Source: Crotalaria pallida | Lineage: Eukaryota; Streptophyta; Magnoliopsida; Fabales; Fabaceae | Assembly: GCA_037953625.1 (NCBI GenBank) | Contig: CM075652.1 | Location: forward strand, 51,763,501 to 51,827,500 | DNA: 64,000 bases | Direction of reading: 5' to 3' | Part shown: positions 45,058 to 57,800 of the stretch, piece by piece | Position numbering within the stretch: position 1 is the first letter of the stretch | Layout of the letters: the number at the start of each line of letters is the position of its first letter | Made by a program: the position numbers and the translations under genes | Notes under the pieces: model-generated | Told to the model about the DNA's origin: nothing | Database searches by the model: none | The model's input: the letters and a program-made list of their open reading frames with translations, nothing else

Positions 45058-48000
45058 ATGTCTGTTTTCAAGTCTCTTTCACTTGGACCTCTTCAACCTA
45101 CGGGTGTGGTTATTCACATGGCAAATAGATCTACTACCTACCCCGCAGGTTTGATAGAGGATGTCCTGGTTCGGGTTGAAGAGCTTATCTTTCCTGCTGA
45201 TTTTTATATTCTTGATATGGAAGAGGACACCTCTCGTAGTGCTGTCCCTATCATATTAGGGAGACCATTTTTGAAAACAGCCCGAACCAAGATAGATGTG
45301 CATGCAGGTACACTTTCCATGGAATTTGATGACAGTGTGGTTCGATTCAATATTTTTGATGCTATGAAACATTTTTCTGATGACCACTCTGTCTTTCATG
45401 TTGACTTGATTGATGATCTGATTGATGAGCATGTTCTAGACTTTTTGCATGATTATGATTTGCCATCTTTCACTAGCTCATTTACTTGTTCTGCATGTTC
45501 TGATTCCGAAATGTGCACTGCATGCATTGAAATTGACCAGTTTTTAAATTCTGCTACTGCATCTGTTGATTCATATGATATAGATTCAGATCATGCTAAC
45601 CCCATTTCTGTTTTGCATGAGTCTAATTCACTTGTTCAGGTGCAGGCGGCAGAATCCAATTCTGCTGCTCCTTTAGTTCCATCTGTGATGCAGGCACCTT
45701 TATTGAACCTGAAGCCCCTTCCTCCTCATCTCAAATATGCTTACTTGGAGGCTGAGCAGAAACTTCCAGTGATCATCTCTACCTCCCTTTCTGTTGATCA
45801 AGAGAAGAAGCTGCTGGATGTGATTAGAGCAAACAAAAGGGCAATAGGATGGACTTTGGCAGACATACCTGGTATTAGCCCCTCCATGTGCATGCATCGG
45901 ATATTATTGGAGGATGGGGCTAAACCAGTGAGACAACCCCAGAGACGGTTGAACCCCCAGATTCTTGATGTGGTGAAGAAAGAGGTCACCAAGCTGCTGC
46001 AAGCTGGCATTATCTACCCCATTTCAGACAGCACTTGGGTAAGCCCGGTTCAAGTAGTTCCCAAGAAGTCTGGGGTGACAGTTGTCAAAAATGAGAAGGA
46101 TGAGCTGATTCCCACTAGAGTGCAGAACAGTTGGAGAGTCTGCATTGATTATAGGAAGCTCAACCAGGCGACCCGCCAGGATCACTTTCCTCTTCCCTTC
46201 ATTGATCAGATGTTGGAGCGCCTGGCAGGTAAATCTCACTATTGCTTCTTAGATGGTTTCTCACCAGAGGACCAACATAAGACCACATTTACCTGTCCTT
46301 TTGGTACATTTGCTTATAGGAAGATGCCTTTTGGCCTATGCAATGCTCCTGGCACTTTTCAAAGATGTATGATGAGTATTTTTAATGACTTACTTGAGCA
46401 TTGCATAGAGGTCTTCATAGATGATTTTAGTGTATATGGTTCCTCTTTTGATGCATGTCTTGATAGTTTGTCTAAGGTGCTTAATAGGTGCATTGAGACT
46501 AACCTTGTCTTGAATTTTGAAAAATGTCATTTTATGGTAGAACAAGGCATAGTCTTAGGGCACATTATTTCGCATAAGGGCATAGAGGTTGATCCTGCTA
46601 AGCTGCATGTAATATCACATTTGCCTTACCCCTCTTGCGTGCGAGAGGTGCGTTCTTTTCTTGGCCATGCAGGTTTCTATCGCAGGTTTATTCAGAACTT
46701 TAGCAAGATAGCCCTTCCACTATCCAACTTGCTTCAAAAGGATACCGCATTTGAGTTTGGAGACCAATGCAAGAAGGCATTTGATGAGCTAAAGAGAGCA
46801 CTCACCACCACTCCCATCATCCAACCACCTGACTGGACTCTCCCATTTGAGCTCATGACCGATGCCTCGAATTATGCTTTGGGAGCAGTTCTCTCCCAAA
46901 GGGTTGGTAAGATGTCTCATGTGATTTATTATGCATCTAGGACTTTAGATTCAGCACAAGTTAATTACACCACAACTGAAAAAGAGTTGTTAGCCATTGT
47001 CTTTGCACTTGATAAGTTTAGATCATATCTATTAGGTTCTAAGGTTGTGGTGTATACTGATCATGCTGCTCTGAAGTATCTTTTGAAAAAGACAGATTCC
47101 AAACCTAGGTTGATTAGATGGATGTTGCTCCTCCAGGAGTTTGATCTTGAGATTCAGGATCGGAGTGGTGCGCATAACCTTGTCGCAGACCACTTGAGTA
47201 GAATAGAGAGAGAGGAGGATGCATTTCCTATCCGGGATGACTTCCCGGATGAGCAGCTTTTAGTTTTGCATGTTTCACATCCCCCTCCCCTTATTCCTTG
47301 GTTTGCTGATATTGTAAATTATATAGTTGCATCTGTTTTTCCACCCTTGGCATCCAAAGCTCAAAGAGACAAATTGAAGAGCGATGCCAAGTATTATGTA
47401 TGGGATGACCCCTATTTGTGGCGTTTTTGCAGTGATCAGGTCATTCGCAGGAGCATTCTAGACCAGGAGATCCAATCGGTTCTCCAATTTTGCCATGCTT
47501 CACTAGTTGGAGGCCACCTTGGCACTCAAAGGACAGCACGAAAGGTGCTGGATTCTGGATTTTATTGGCCTACCATCTTCAAGGATGCAAGCAAAATCTG
47601 CAGCTCATGTGAGCAATGTCAAAGGGCAGGAGGCACCCTATCTTGGAGGCAACAGATGCCGCAACAACCTATGTTGTTCTGTGAGGTGTTTGATGTCTGG
47701 GGTATAGATTTCATGGGTCCCTTTCCTGTTTCTTTTGGTTTTTATTATATCTTACTTGCTGTGGATTATGTATCCAAATGGGTGGAAGTTAAGGCCACCA
47801 GGACTAATGATGCTCAGGTTGTTGTAGATTTTGTCAGGACTAATATCCTTTGCAGGTTTGGCATACCTAGAGCCATAGTCAGTGATCAAGGCACACACTT
47901 CTGCAATAGATCCATGCAAGCTTTGCTCAAGAAGTATGGGGTTGTGCACAAAGTTTCTACACCATATCACCCCCAAACCAATGGGCAAGCTGAGATTTCA

Positions 48001-48606
48001 AACAGAGAGATCAAGCGGATTTTGGAGAAGATGGTGAAGCCTAATAGAAAGGATTGGAGCACACGATTGGAGGATGCTTTATGGGCCCATCAGACTGCTT
48101 ACAAGGCACCCATAGGGATGTCACCTTATCGGGTTGTCTTTGGTAAGGCGTGCCACCTGCCTGTGGAGATAGAGCACCGTGCATATTGGGCTGTGAAGCA
48201 ATGTAACTTAGCTCTTGATCAAGCGGGTGAGGAGAGGAAGCTGCAGTTGAGTGAGCTAGATGAGATCCGTTTGGAGGCCTATGAGAATTCCAAGTTCTAC
48301 AAAGAGAAGACCAAGAAGCTCCATGATAGCTCAATTTGCAGAAAGGAGTTCTTGGTTGGTCAAAAAGTGTTGCTTTACAACTCTAGGCTTGGACTCATGA
48401 GTGGAAAGCTCCGCTCTAAATGGATTGGACCGTTTGTAGTCACCCAGGTGTTTCCTTATGGCACTGTGGAGATCAAGAGTGAGTCCACAGACAAGAGCTT
48501 CAAAGTCAATGGTCACCGACTCAAGCCTTTCCTCACTACCCCTTCTTTGGATGATGCACCTGTGGAGGAAGCCTCATTGGTCAACCCCATTTTTGACCCA
48601 CCATGA
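45058..48606 (+). pseudogene. pol: Athila pol: protease end, reverse transcriptase, RNase H, integrase
   Basis: This 1,182-codon frame begins inside the protease (SVFKSLSLGPLQPTGVV, IILGRPFLKTARTKIDV), so its Met is not a natural start; a small deletion after DLGAS shifts it from the gag frame. RT: WRVCIDYRKLNQATRQDHF at about residue 360, LDGFS at about 398, catalytic FIDDFSVYG at about 453. About eight residues normally found after LDGFS/YS are absent in frame, removing part of the RT core. RNase H starts at LMTDASNYALGAVLSQ (about 599). The integrase zinc region HLGTQRTARKVL...CSSCEQC is at about 815-855, with catalytic D (GIDFMGP, about 883), D (VSDQGTHF, about 940) and E (GQAEISNREIK, about 978). 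No env-like frame follows. RNase H and integrase look intact; RT and protease do not. Confidence 0.92.
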
Positions 48607-49749
48607 TTTAGGGAGTCTTCTTTTCTCCTTCTTTACTACTTTTATTCCACTTGTCTATATCTGTCTGATTCTACTATTTGTTTTACATTGAGGACAATGT
48701 GTGATTTAAGTGTGGGGGGAGAGTAGTTTAGGTTGCATATTTTTGCTTTGATTTTTTAGGTTTTGCTAAGTTTTGGGCATTTTCTTGCATGTTTTTGCTT
48801 CATTTTAGTAGAGTCTTGGTATCTTGTGTCTGAATTCATGCATTTCTGTGTGTAAAGTTGCTTTTGATAATTAAGAGGTGGTAACACTGTGATAGAATTG
48901 TCCCTTTTGTGAGGATTTGAGCCTTAATTGTGGGTGGATTGCTATATATGCCACCTAATTTTTCTTTCATGTGTGATTGCACTCCGGATTACTTGCACTC
49001 TAGAACTTGACTTGACTCTTGTTGATACTTGATATTCCCATGCACATTTTGAAATGATTTAGGCATTGTTTTTTCTTGAATAAGCCACTAGCCATATGAG
49101 CCTACCTTGAATGAATTTATCTTTTGATAGCCCCTTTGAGCCTTTATATCCCTTTTCTTTGTTCTTTAGCTCATTACAAGCCTATGACTGAAAAACCATG
49201 ATTGTCCTAACCTTAGGGAATGTTGGAGCTTTGGAATTGTTTTGGGAATGGGTATTAAGTAAGCGAGGGTGCTTTGTTCTTCATCTCTTGTGAGTTCTGG
49301 GTTTTGCCTCTATGGTCGGTGATGTAATTATGGCTTTATCTCATTATGCCATTTTTGTTATTTCTTCTTTCCTTTCGTTCATGAAGTTCTGCAATGAAAA
49401 AAAAAATTGAAAAAATGAATGATGAAAAAAAAGAAAGGAAGAAGAAGAAGAAAAAAAAAAGAAAAAAAATGGAATAAAAGGTTGATTGAGGCATGGAGGA
49501 TTGGAATTAGATGTTGTTGTTATGTTTACCATTTCATTCTGGGGTGGATTGTGCTTATTTTTTTTACTTGTTCCCCATTGCTCCTCTATTCCCTGGGTTT
49601 TAGCTACATTTCCCATATTTTTATCCTACCTTGTCCTTGGCCCCATTACAACCCTGAAAAGACCTTTTGATCTTAATGTGCATGTGTGTTGATTGTTGAT
49701 GTTAGAGGCTTGTCAAGCCTATGGTTGTGTTTGTTTTTCATGATGTGCC

Positions 49750-49830
49750 TTGAGTGTAAACACTGATTAACCTTAAACACTTGAGTGTAAACACTGATTA
49801 ACCTTAAACACTTGAGTGTAAACACTATTG
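49750..49830 (+). repeat. 31 bp tandem repeat in the Athila 3' region
   Basis: Units start at 49750, 49781 and 49812 with TTGAGTGTAAACACT; the third is partial. Confidence 0.85.
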
Positions 49831-50124
49831 AGTGATCCTTGTGAGTTTCTATCATCTTTGTGACTACCCTCTTGATGTCATTGGTTTTCTTTGCATATTT
49901 GAAATAATTGGATGATGTTCATGAATGCCTTGATTCTTTGGTCCTTATTTTCTTCGTGTGCTCGATTTTGCCCATTTCTTTGCATTTCCTAGAATTCATT
50001 GTGAAGTATGTAATCTCTTAGGTTTGCATTCATTAGTTTTAGTAATCTTGTTACATGATTCACTTTGGTGCATATTGATCTTCTCAGTCCTAATTCTTAG
50101 TTTTGCCCAGGAGTGCAAAAGGAT

Positions 50125-50136
50125 AAGTGTGGGGGT
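50125..50136 (+). promoter_or_regulatory. Polypurine tract of the Athila element
   Basis: AAGTGTGGGGGT lies three bases before the 3' LTR start at 50140. Confidence 0.75.
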
Positions 50137-50139
50137 ATT

Positions 50140-51266
50140 TGATGAGCATTTTATTTCCCATTTTTCCTTGCATTATTTTACTCCTATTATTGATACTTGT
50201 TGCCTATTTGACATTGTTTAGCTTGATTTAGTGATTTAGAGTTTATTGGACTAATATTCTGAATATTGTTTAATTTGGGATTATTTAGCCTAATTAATTC
50301 TATTTCTATTTTCAGGTCATATTTGGCACAAGGGCTTTTTGGACATTTTGGGAATGAAGATTTAATTTTGGAAGAGAAGATATATGATGAAGTGAAGATT
50401 GTAATCTATCTTTAGGATTAGTTGAGATTTAGTTATATCTTTTAAGATTTAGATTTTATCTATAAGATATTTTTTTTTTAGATTTAATTTAGAGATAAGC
50501 TTTCCTTAGGATTTGGGCCCATGATTTAGGCCCGTTTTGTGATTTAAAAAGCCAAATTCGTGTAAACCCTTGGGGGAGACCTTCCATTCACGTTTTTTAC
50601 ATTCTCTCTCATAGAGAAGGCTTAGTTTTGCTCTCCAAGCTTGTGGTGGCTGCTAGGGTTTCTCTCTCTTCCCTTTCTACACGTTTTTTGGTATTTTTCT
50701 TCATGGAAGGCTAAACTCTTAGGTTAAATCCCTTTGGTAATGTATCACATACTCTTGAGGTTTTGTTCTTAATGCTATTTCGTTTTTATTCACTGTTTTC
50801 ATGCTTATTGATATGTTATGGTTCGCTTAGTTCCATTATATAGAGATAATCCATGTGTATGAATGCTTAATTTATGCAAACTCATAAAAACTCCATGCTT
50901 TGGCTTTTAATGCTTAATTAGAGGTTTGGGTTTTGGGGTGAGAATTGAATTTTCGCTTAGTATTTAGTTCTCACGAGTTGGACAGTGAAGAGGAAAGAAA
51001 TTGATCTTTTGTGACCGATGATAGAGTTGTGAACGCGAGCCAAAGGGGTTTATCCGCTTTTCCTTATCTGTTTCTTCGTTTTGATTTAATTCTGTTTTGA
51101 TTTCAATTATTCAATATTCAATACAAAAAAAACCCCCCCTGTTTTCTATGCATACTATGTGTTCGACCTTTTGCTTGATAAGATATTCCTTGGGAGACGA
51201 CCTAGGAGTCACTCCCTAGTACTATACTTAAACTGTTTTTATTTGTATCGGGTACGGCCTCGATCA
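50140..51266 (+). mobile_element. 3' LTR of the Athila element (1,127 bp), followed by target duplication
   Basis: Near-identical to 41144-42271 and followed by CTCAG (51267-51271). The complete element therefore spans 41144-51266 and is inserted in the leader of the Tat-like element. Confidence 0.95.
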
Positions 51267-51271
51267 CTCAG

Positions 51272-54200
51272 GAGCAAAATGCGCAATCAGAGAGCTTACG
51301 TGGAAAAATGCTTCATGTTGTCTGCACTATGAGCTAAGTACACACAATCTTTGACTCAGTCTAATTTATCATTCATATGCTAGCAAGTCTTTTCATGAAA
51401 TTGATTATAATAGATATGAATCATGATGACATGAAAAATGTATCCAATCACGTATCGGTTGTTGTATGTTAGTTAAGGAAATAGGGTTGCTGTATGCTCA
51501 CCTTTTTTGCATCTATGTCTTAACATGCTTTTGGCAGTATCGCTTTTACATGACATCATGCTCTACGTAGTTAGTTTCATGTCTAAGAATATCCTGATAA
51601 GAACGATTTATTTTTACTGTGTCTAGAATAACATTGTTCTGACAAGACATGATATGATATGTGGCTATGTGTGTCACGGTTGAAAATTACATGTGTATGG
51701 TCACAATCATGAATGCTGCCGCCCTGATATGTATCGAATGCCTGACTAGAAAAAAACAATAACTAGACAACTCTATGCATTTGAATGTTTGCTGTAGAAC
51801 TGAAATTAGTGTATCATACTGGTCATTCTTGCCATGATCTTGTTAATTTTTCTTGGCTCAACCAAGGCATGATGTAAAGAAAACTGTTTTTCATAAGTTC
51901 CATCATGCGAGAGCAATGTTTTCTGTTATAAGCTATATGATTTAAATGTTGAGAAGGTGCGCTTTGGGAAAGCGTTGTATGAAAACATGACCTTGATAAT
52001 GTTACATAACGACGCATGATTGATTTTATACATGATTTACTAGATACAACTAATAAAACAGACATGCGTAGCATGAAAATATCCGAAAATGAAAACTGTT
52101 TATGTAGGAATAAGAACCAACCACCTTCTAAAATCTGAGAAGTCCTTTGGTACGCTTTCACCAAAAAAAAACTCCGCATCTCGCCCCATGAAGGCAAGGC
52201 GATCAAAGTAAAGTATCAGAAGGCAAGTGATGAAACAAGAGCAAAGTACCAAGAAAAGAAACGCGACGTACGAGTAGAAAAGATCGGTGAAAATCAAGCA
52301 ATGAGAAAAGAGTTCACAAAATTGGGTGAACCCTGAGCAAGATAGTAAGACGCATGAAATCCAGAGCCAGAAGACGAACATGGAGTCATGGGGCGATACG
52401 CATGTGAACGTGCATTTGGTACAAACTAACTGACAAGAAAAGGCGAGAAAAGCAAAGTGGAATCAGAAAGCCTCATGTGAAGCTGCAAAGATAAAACCCA
52501 AGGCACGTCAAGAGAAAATAAATAGTGATGAAGCCAGAGATCCTGAAGTAAACCAAAAACAGAACGTTGCTAGTGTCAAGCCGAAAAAAAAAATCTAAAA
52601 GCAAGTTGTATCAAAAGCTGAAAACAAAAAAACTGACGATGAATTCAAACCAGAAAGACGAAGGCGACTTCGAAGCAAAAGCGTGCAAGGAAGGTAATTG
52701 AAAAGCAAGAGTAAGCACATGTGCAAAGGCTGACACAACTAAACCCAAGAGTAAATGAGGATGAAGCAGAAGACATTTCCAAGCAAAAGCCAGCCAGAAG
52801 TCAAAAGCAAACTTTAAAGGCGGCCGTGATCACAATTGCAAGGCGTGCATGAAAAGGCGTACATGCCGCACGAGGGCAAATGCAGGCTTTGTGATGACCA
52901 GTACGAGTATGAAATCCGGAGAGTATGTTACTCAAAGGCATACTTGAACATTGAAGCATAAAATCATATGCAAGAGCAAAGCGCAAGACGAAAGCAAGCC
53001 AAAAGCGTACAAGTGACTAACCCAAAACTGCTCCAAACACAACATAACCAAGGCGAGCTAAGCTAAAATCTTGAGTTCATCCCAGTTTGCTCGCATAAGC
53101 AAGCCAAAGCACCCTGACGCAAGAGAAACCAAGAAATCTATAAGCCTCTGAAGTAAGGCACATCTGAGCTCATCCATGCGTCAAAGCAGATCATGCGAAA
53201 GCGAGCATGAGCACGAAGCCAATCAAGAAATCCAAGCATTTGCACACTGATAATTGCAAGAAGAACTAAAAAGTAGCACCCATGACAAGAGGTGTTACGA
53301 AGCACAAGCAGTCAGAGTTAAGCAATCAATCAGAAGCAAGGCAGTACCTATGACAAGAGGTGCCAATACTAAAGCTCGAAGCGACACTGATGACATGAGG
53401 TGTCCCCGGAAAGAGCTCAAATGATACTGATGACATGAAGTATCACTATAGCAAACACCCTCAAACAGGGTCGATAATGCCAGAACGCGAGGTTCAACAC
53501 TACAAAAAAAAGAGAGAGAGAGAGGAAAAGGAAGAGAAGAAAAAGAAAAAGAAAAAGAATAGTGTTGAACCGTACTGCGGGCACTAGCGCCTTATCGCGG
53601 TACCCGGATAGACCTCCTGAAAAATTTCCGGGACAGACGCGGGCGAAGTACGCCATATCGCGAGACTAGAAAAGGTCCCGGGAAACAAGGGCGCTAGTCT
53701 TAAACGCAGGCGGAAAAATCTGTAAAAGAGGTTGGCTAACGCAAGATCCATGGCGATCCATTAGTTTATAAAGCCCAAAGTGGCAAAAGTCCAAAGCGAC
53801 AAAAAGAAAGGCCCAAAGCGGCAAAAGTCCAAAGCGACGAAAAGAAAAAGCCCAAAGCGGCAAAAGTCCAAAGTGACAAACCGGAAAGAAAAGCCCAAAG
53901 CGGCAAAAGTCCAAAGTGACAAACCGGAAAGAAAAGCCCAAAGCGGCAAAAGTCCAAAGCGACAAAAAAGAAAATCCCAAAGCGGCAAAAGTCCAAAGTG
54001 ACAAACTGAAAAGAAAAGCCCCAAAGCGGCAAACTGAAAAGTCCGAAGCGACAATTGAAAGGAAAGGTCAAAAGCGACAAAATCTGTGGAGCGTGCCCAA
54101 CGTGCACCCTGAAAAATCTTGGCACCAATGACATGAGGGGCCATTGTTTAAAAAAAAAAACAAAAACAAAAAAAAAAGGAGAGAAAAAAAAAAGAGAGCG

Positions 54201-54832
54201 TGCCCAACGTGCACCCTGAGAAAAATCTTGGCACCAATGACATGAGGGGCCATTAAAATCTGCAACAAGTTTGTAGCGCCCAAAGCGCGCTCCAAAAAAA
54301 AGTGGAGAGGGGAGGAAGGAAAGAAAACCTTCCTTGGGCACCAAAAACATAAGGGCCCTTGTAAGAAGAAGAAAAGAAGAAAAAGAAGAGATGTGTGCTA
54401 TCAGAATGCTTGAAGAAAAGAAGAGCATACAGGAACAGAAGCAAACACTAGTACAATAACAAGCAGCTATGAAGCTACGAAGTTCAAGCCACAATCGCCA
54501 AAGCGACAAGGTTGACAAAACGCACAAGAGCAAAAATGCACAATCCAAATGCAAATCCCAGGCGCAAGGCAAACAACAACAAACAAAAAAAAATGAAAAG
54601 ACAAAGACAAGACATGCATAAAAATTGTCAACGTAGCAACAAACATGCAGAGTAGAATCCAAGCTTACAAAAGGCATCATAAATCCCAAGGTACAAGTTC
54701 GAAGGCAATAAAGTAACAGAGGCTAAATTCGAGCAAAGTCACACAAACTACGAAGCCAAAAGAAAGTGGCAACCAAAACCATAGTCTGAAAAGCAGGATG
54801 TCAAAGTAGCAGCACAAGTGGCGAAATAGTGC
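51272..54832. other. Interior of the Tat-like element, no gag-pol
   Basis: An AT-rich part (51272-52100) is followed by A/G/C-rich sequence full of AAGC and GCAAG words (52100-53500), then a tandem repeat (53774-54080) and a pair of roughly 55 bp copies (near 54090 and 54199) containing CGTGCCCAACGTGCACCCTG separated by A-rich filler. I find no gag, protease, RT or integrase motif on either strand. Reverse frames of up to 307 codons are produced by the tandem repeat. The region would be the 3' flank of the antisense gene. Confidence 0.6.
53774..54080. repeat. Tandem repeat, about seven units of 38-45 bp
   Basis: Units begin CCCAAAG at 53774, 53812, 53851, 53894, 53937, 53976 and about 54022, each built from GCGGCAAAAGTCCAAAG and GACAAA words. 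Unit length drifts, mostly through A-run changes. Confidence 0.85.
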
Positions 54833-57800
54833 CTACATAAAGAAGAGAGAATTCAAAGAAGTGACCCTGCAAACTTCCTCATAAGAATACTTCGTGTTAG
54901 CCAAATCGTTAATCTCCTGGTCAAGAGCCTCCAACTCAGTAGTCGCTTGATGAAGTTGAGAGGAAAGTTCTTTGATGCGAGACACTAAAGGGGCACGACG
55001 CTCTTGCACAGCATGCTCAGCATCGGCCAACTCAGCGTCATCAAATGGAGGGCGCAAACTTTCGAAGCCAGCAATGGCATTCTCAAGCCAAGAACCAGAA
55101 TAATGTTGGAATCGAAGCGTGTACAGACAGTCCAGAACCTCAGCCTTGTCCTCCCATTGCATGTCATCTATGTCAACTGAGCGGACCAAACATAACATCC
55201 GCAACAGAGTTTGAGAACCGGACTCTCGGAAGAGGCGGGGAAGCGAAGCTGGAGGAGGTATCAAAGAAGTGTGAGCACGTAGGAACGAGTCAATCAAGGC
55301 CTGATCACCTGCAGAAAATGGAGCTGCAAAAGCACATAGCAACACATGCAGAAATAATGAGACAAGAACACGAAGGAAGAAAAAACCCAACTTGAGTCAG
55401 GTGAAGAAAGAAACACTTACAAACTAAAGAAGACCCTGGAGAAGCGGAGGCGTGACTTGCCCTCGCGGCAGGAGCCTTATCCTTATCAGCTAAAGAAACA
55501 AGATCTACATTGCTTTTGGGGGCAAGACGCTCTCCAGTTGGGGCCTCAGAAACAGTAGCAATTTGGCTCTCTGAAGGGGCAGGGGCATCAACTTCAGCAC
55601 CCACCCCACCAAACATGTTCCCAGGTCTTGGAACATCTGAAACAAGCTCATAAATGATGTCAGCGGCTGCAGTACCTGAAGGGGCCTTCAAAGGCACACC
55701 CTTGGGAGAAACAGGAACACTCCTTGGAGTGCCAACAGGGGATGTCAAGTCAAAATCATCACTGGCAGCAGAATCAGAAGAGGCATCGCCCTCACCAGCT
55801 GAAGGCTGATAAAAGAGGTCCATGAAATCTTCATGATCGGAAACAGGTGGAACAACAGGAACGTTCTCAGGGAACTGGGATGAGGGCGACGCCGATGAAT
55901 GACCACCTGCACTCAAAAAAAAAAGAAGAAAGAATCGATGATATTACGAAAACTGCCCAAGCAAAACGAAGTGAAAAGACTGGAGAAAAGCGAAAGCAAG
56001 AAATGAAACCTGGAGAATGTCCTCCAACGCCGCCGCTTTCGGTGGAGTCATGATGAGACAAAAGGGAATCATCTGAATTGGTCTCATTAATTTCATCTTG
56101 GACCAAATCTACATGAACTGGAGAAGAAGGAGCAATACGGATACCGGAAGTGCGCAAACGGCTGGACCGGCGAGTAGGAACAGCTGCAACTGCCTTCCTC
56201 TTCTGGCAAGATTTGGCGGCGCCACTACTACCGCCTTGAGCAGGAGATCTAGAAACAGAGGGACCTTGCGAGGGAGTCTTCCTTTTGCTTCGCCTGGGGG
56301 CAACAGAGGGAGACGCAGCAACCCTGCGACTAGGCGAAACTCCCTCAGTGAAAATAGAACCAAGAAAAAGTTAAATGCAAAGCAAGAAGAGAAAGAAAAA
56401 CAGAAATAGCCAAGATGTTTACCCGTAACTTTCTTCATGGAAGTGTAAAAATAAGGGTCATTATGAACTATAGGCAGCAAAGAAGGAACAGAACGTGAGG
56501 AAGAAGCTTCAAAATCCCGAAGATGTTGCAAGATGTCCTCATGAGAAGTGAGCCAAGAACGCAAAACACCTCCAATGCGGGAGGAAGGAACATAAACACA
56601 AGCAATGTCAGAAATTTCAGGAGCCGCACCAAAAAGGAGTGCTTTGACCAAGTCTTCCACCGGGGCCTGCTCAATGTCAAGAACACAGGGGGCTTGATCA
56701 CGCCCAAATTGTCTGGCCACTCGATCAGGGCGGTAGACACAAGGCCAAAGAGCTCCGCCGTGAGCACTCCTACTGTCCAAAGGGACGAAACCAGGCAAAC
56801 AACGAACCGATAAAATCAATTTCCACAAATCATAAACCCCCTCGAAAGGGGTGGCGGCGTCGTTTCTTGTGGTAAAAGCCTCTTCGTCGTAAAGAGGATG
56901 CAGGAGGTCCGAGTAAGGGCGAAACAAAAACTTGTCCTCTGAGTCAATAAGAAAAGCTAAGGGTTCTCTTGGAGATCCTCTCGTCCAACACCAGGAACGA
57001 GGCTCCAAGCCAGCAGCACCAGTGGAAAGGGGAAGTTTAACAGGGCCATAATCAGGAAAACGTTCAAACAATAAATACTGAAGAAAAGTCAAGTCAATAT
57101 AAGAGTTGATTGCAAAGCGCCCATGAGAAATGCGCATCTGCACTGATACTTGGTCTAGGCGAGCGTATAAACTGCCTAAGTAAAACGAAGCAAGGGGAAG
57201 GCGTGTACCTTCTGCCAAGAAAGCAACAAAGCCAGAAAGCAACAAAGGCGGCACGGCAGAGGCGCGAATCTGTGACAGGCCCAGCCTGGAATTCACCATC
57301 ATGAAAATCACCAAAGAAATAACGGACCCAACTAGAAAATGTGTATTTAAGGGAGGAACGTTGATTCACCCTTCGGTTCCTAGGAACTAAGTTCCCAGTA
57401 CCCCTCACCCGTTGAGAAGAAGAGCCCTTTGCATACGAGGCACGCCTTCGCCTGAAAAGGTCCCGAGAATACTTAGCACTTAGAGCCGAAGTGGCTTTCA
57501 GCTGCACTGACAATTCAAAGAAACGTTCGTCAACGTTCTCCACATCAAGGTCTCCGTCCCCAAAGGAAGGTAGTCCAAGGAGTATAATCACATCCTCAAG
57601 TGTTGGGGTAAACTCCCCCCATGATGTCAAGAAGGTGTGGGTGGAGGAACACCAGTGCTGCACCAACATCAGCAAATCACTGGGCTTGCGGTTAGCACCA
57701 AGCCGAGGCGACGCCTTAACGGCGGCAGCGATCCCTACTTTCTCCAGAATAGCCACGAAAGTAGCATCAGTGGCAAAAACATGATCAACCCACTCTTGCC

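Larger units (their letters stand above)
48607..50139 (+). other. 3' untranslated part of the Athila element
   Basis: About 1.5 kb with no env-like gene. It holds a PPT-like AAGTGTGGGGGGAGAG near 48709-48724 soon after pol, an A-rich microsatellite (49396-49470), a 31 bp tandem repeat (49750-49830, about 2.5 copies) and the terminal purine tract AAGTGTGGGGG (about 50125-50135). Frames around 49344-49692 are low-complexity artefacts. Confidence 0.75.

Noticed and set aside
45040..45070. Protease frame change as programmed ribosomal frameshifting
   Set aside because: I see no slippery heptamer, and family residues after DLGAS are missing, which indicates a deletion.
49344..49692. Frames in the Athila 3' region
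   Set aside because: Built on A and AG microsatellites; not conserved retroelement proteins.
53761..54689. Reverse 307-codon frame rich in Leu/Phe
   Set aside because: It is created by the 38-45 bp tandem repeat and A-rich tracts; all three reverse frames are open here.
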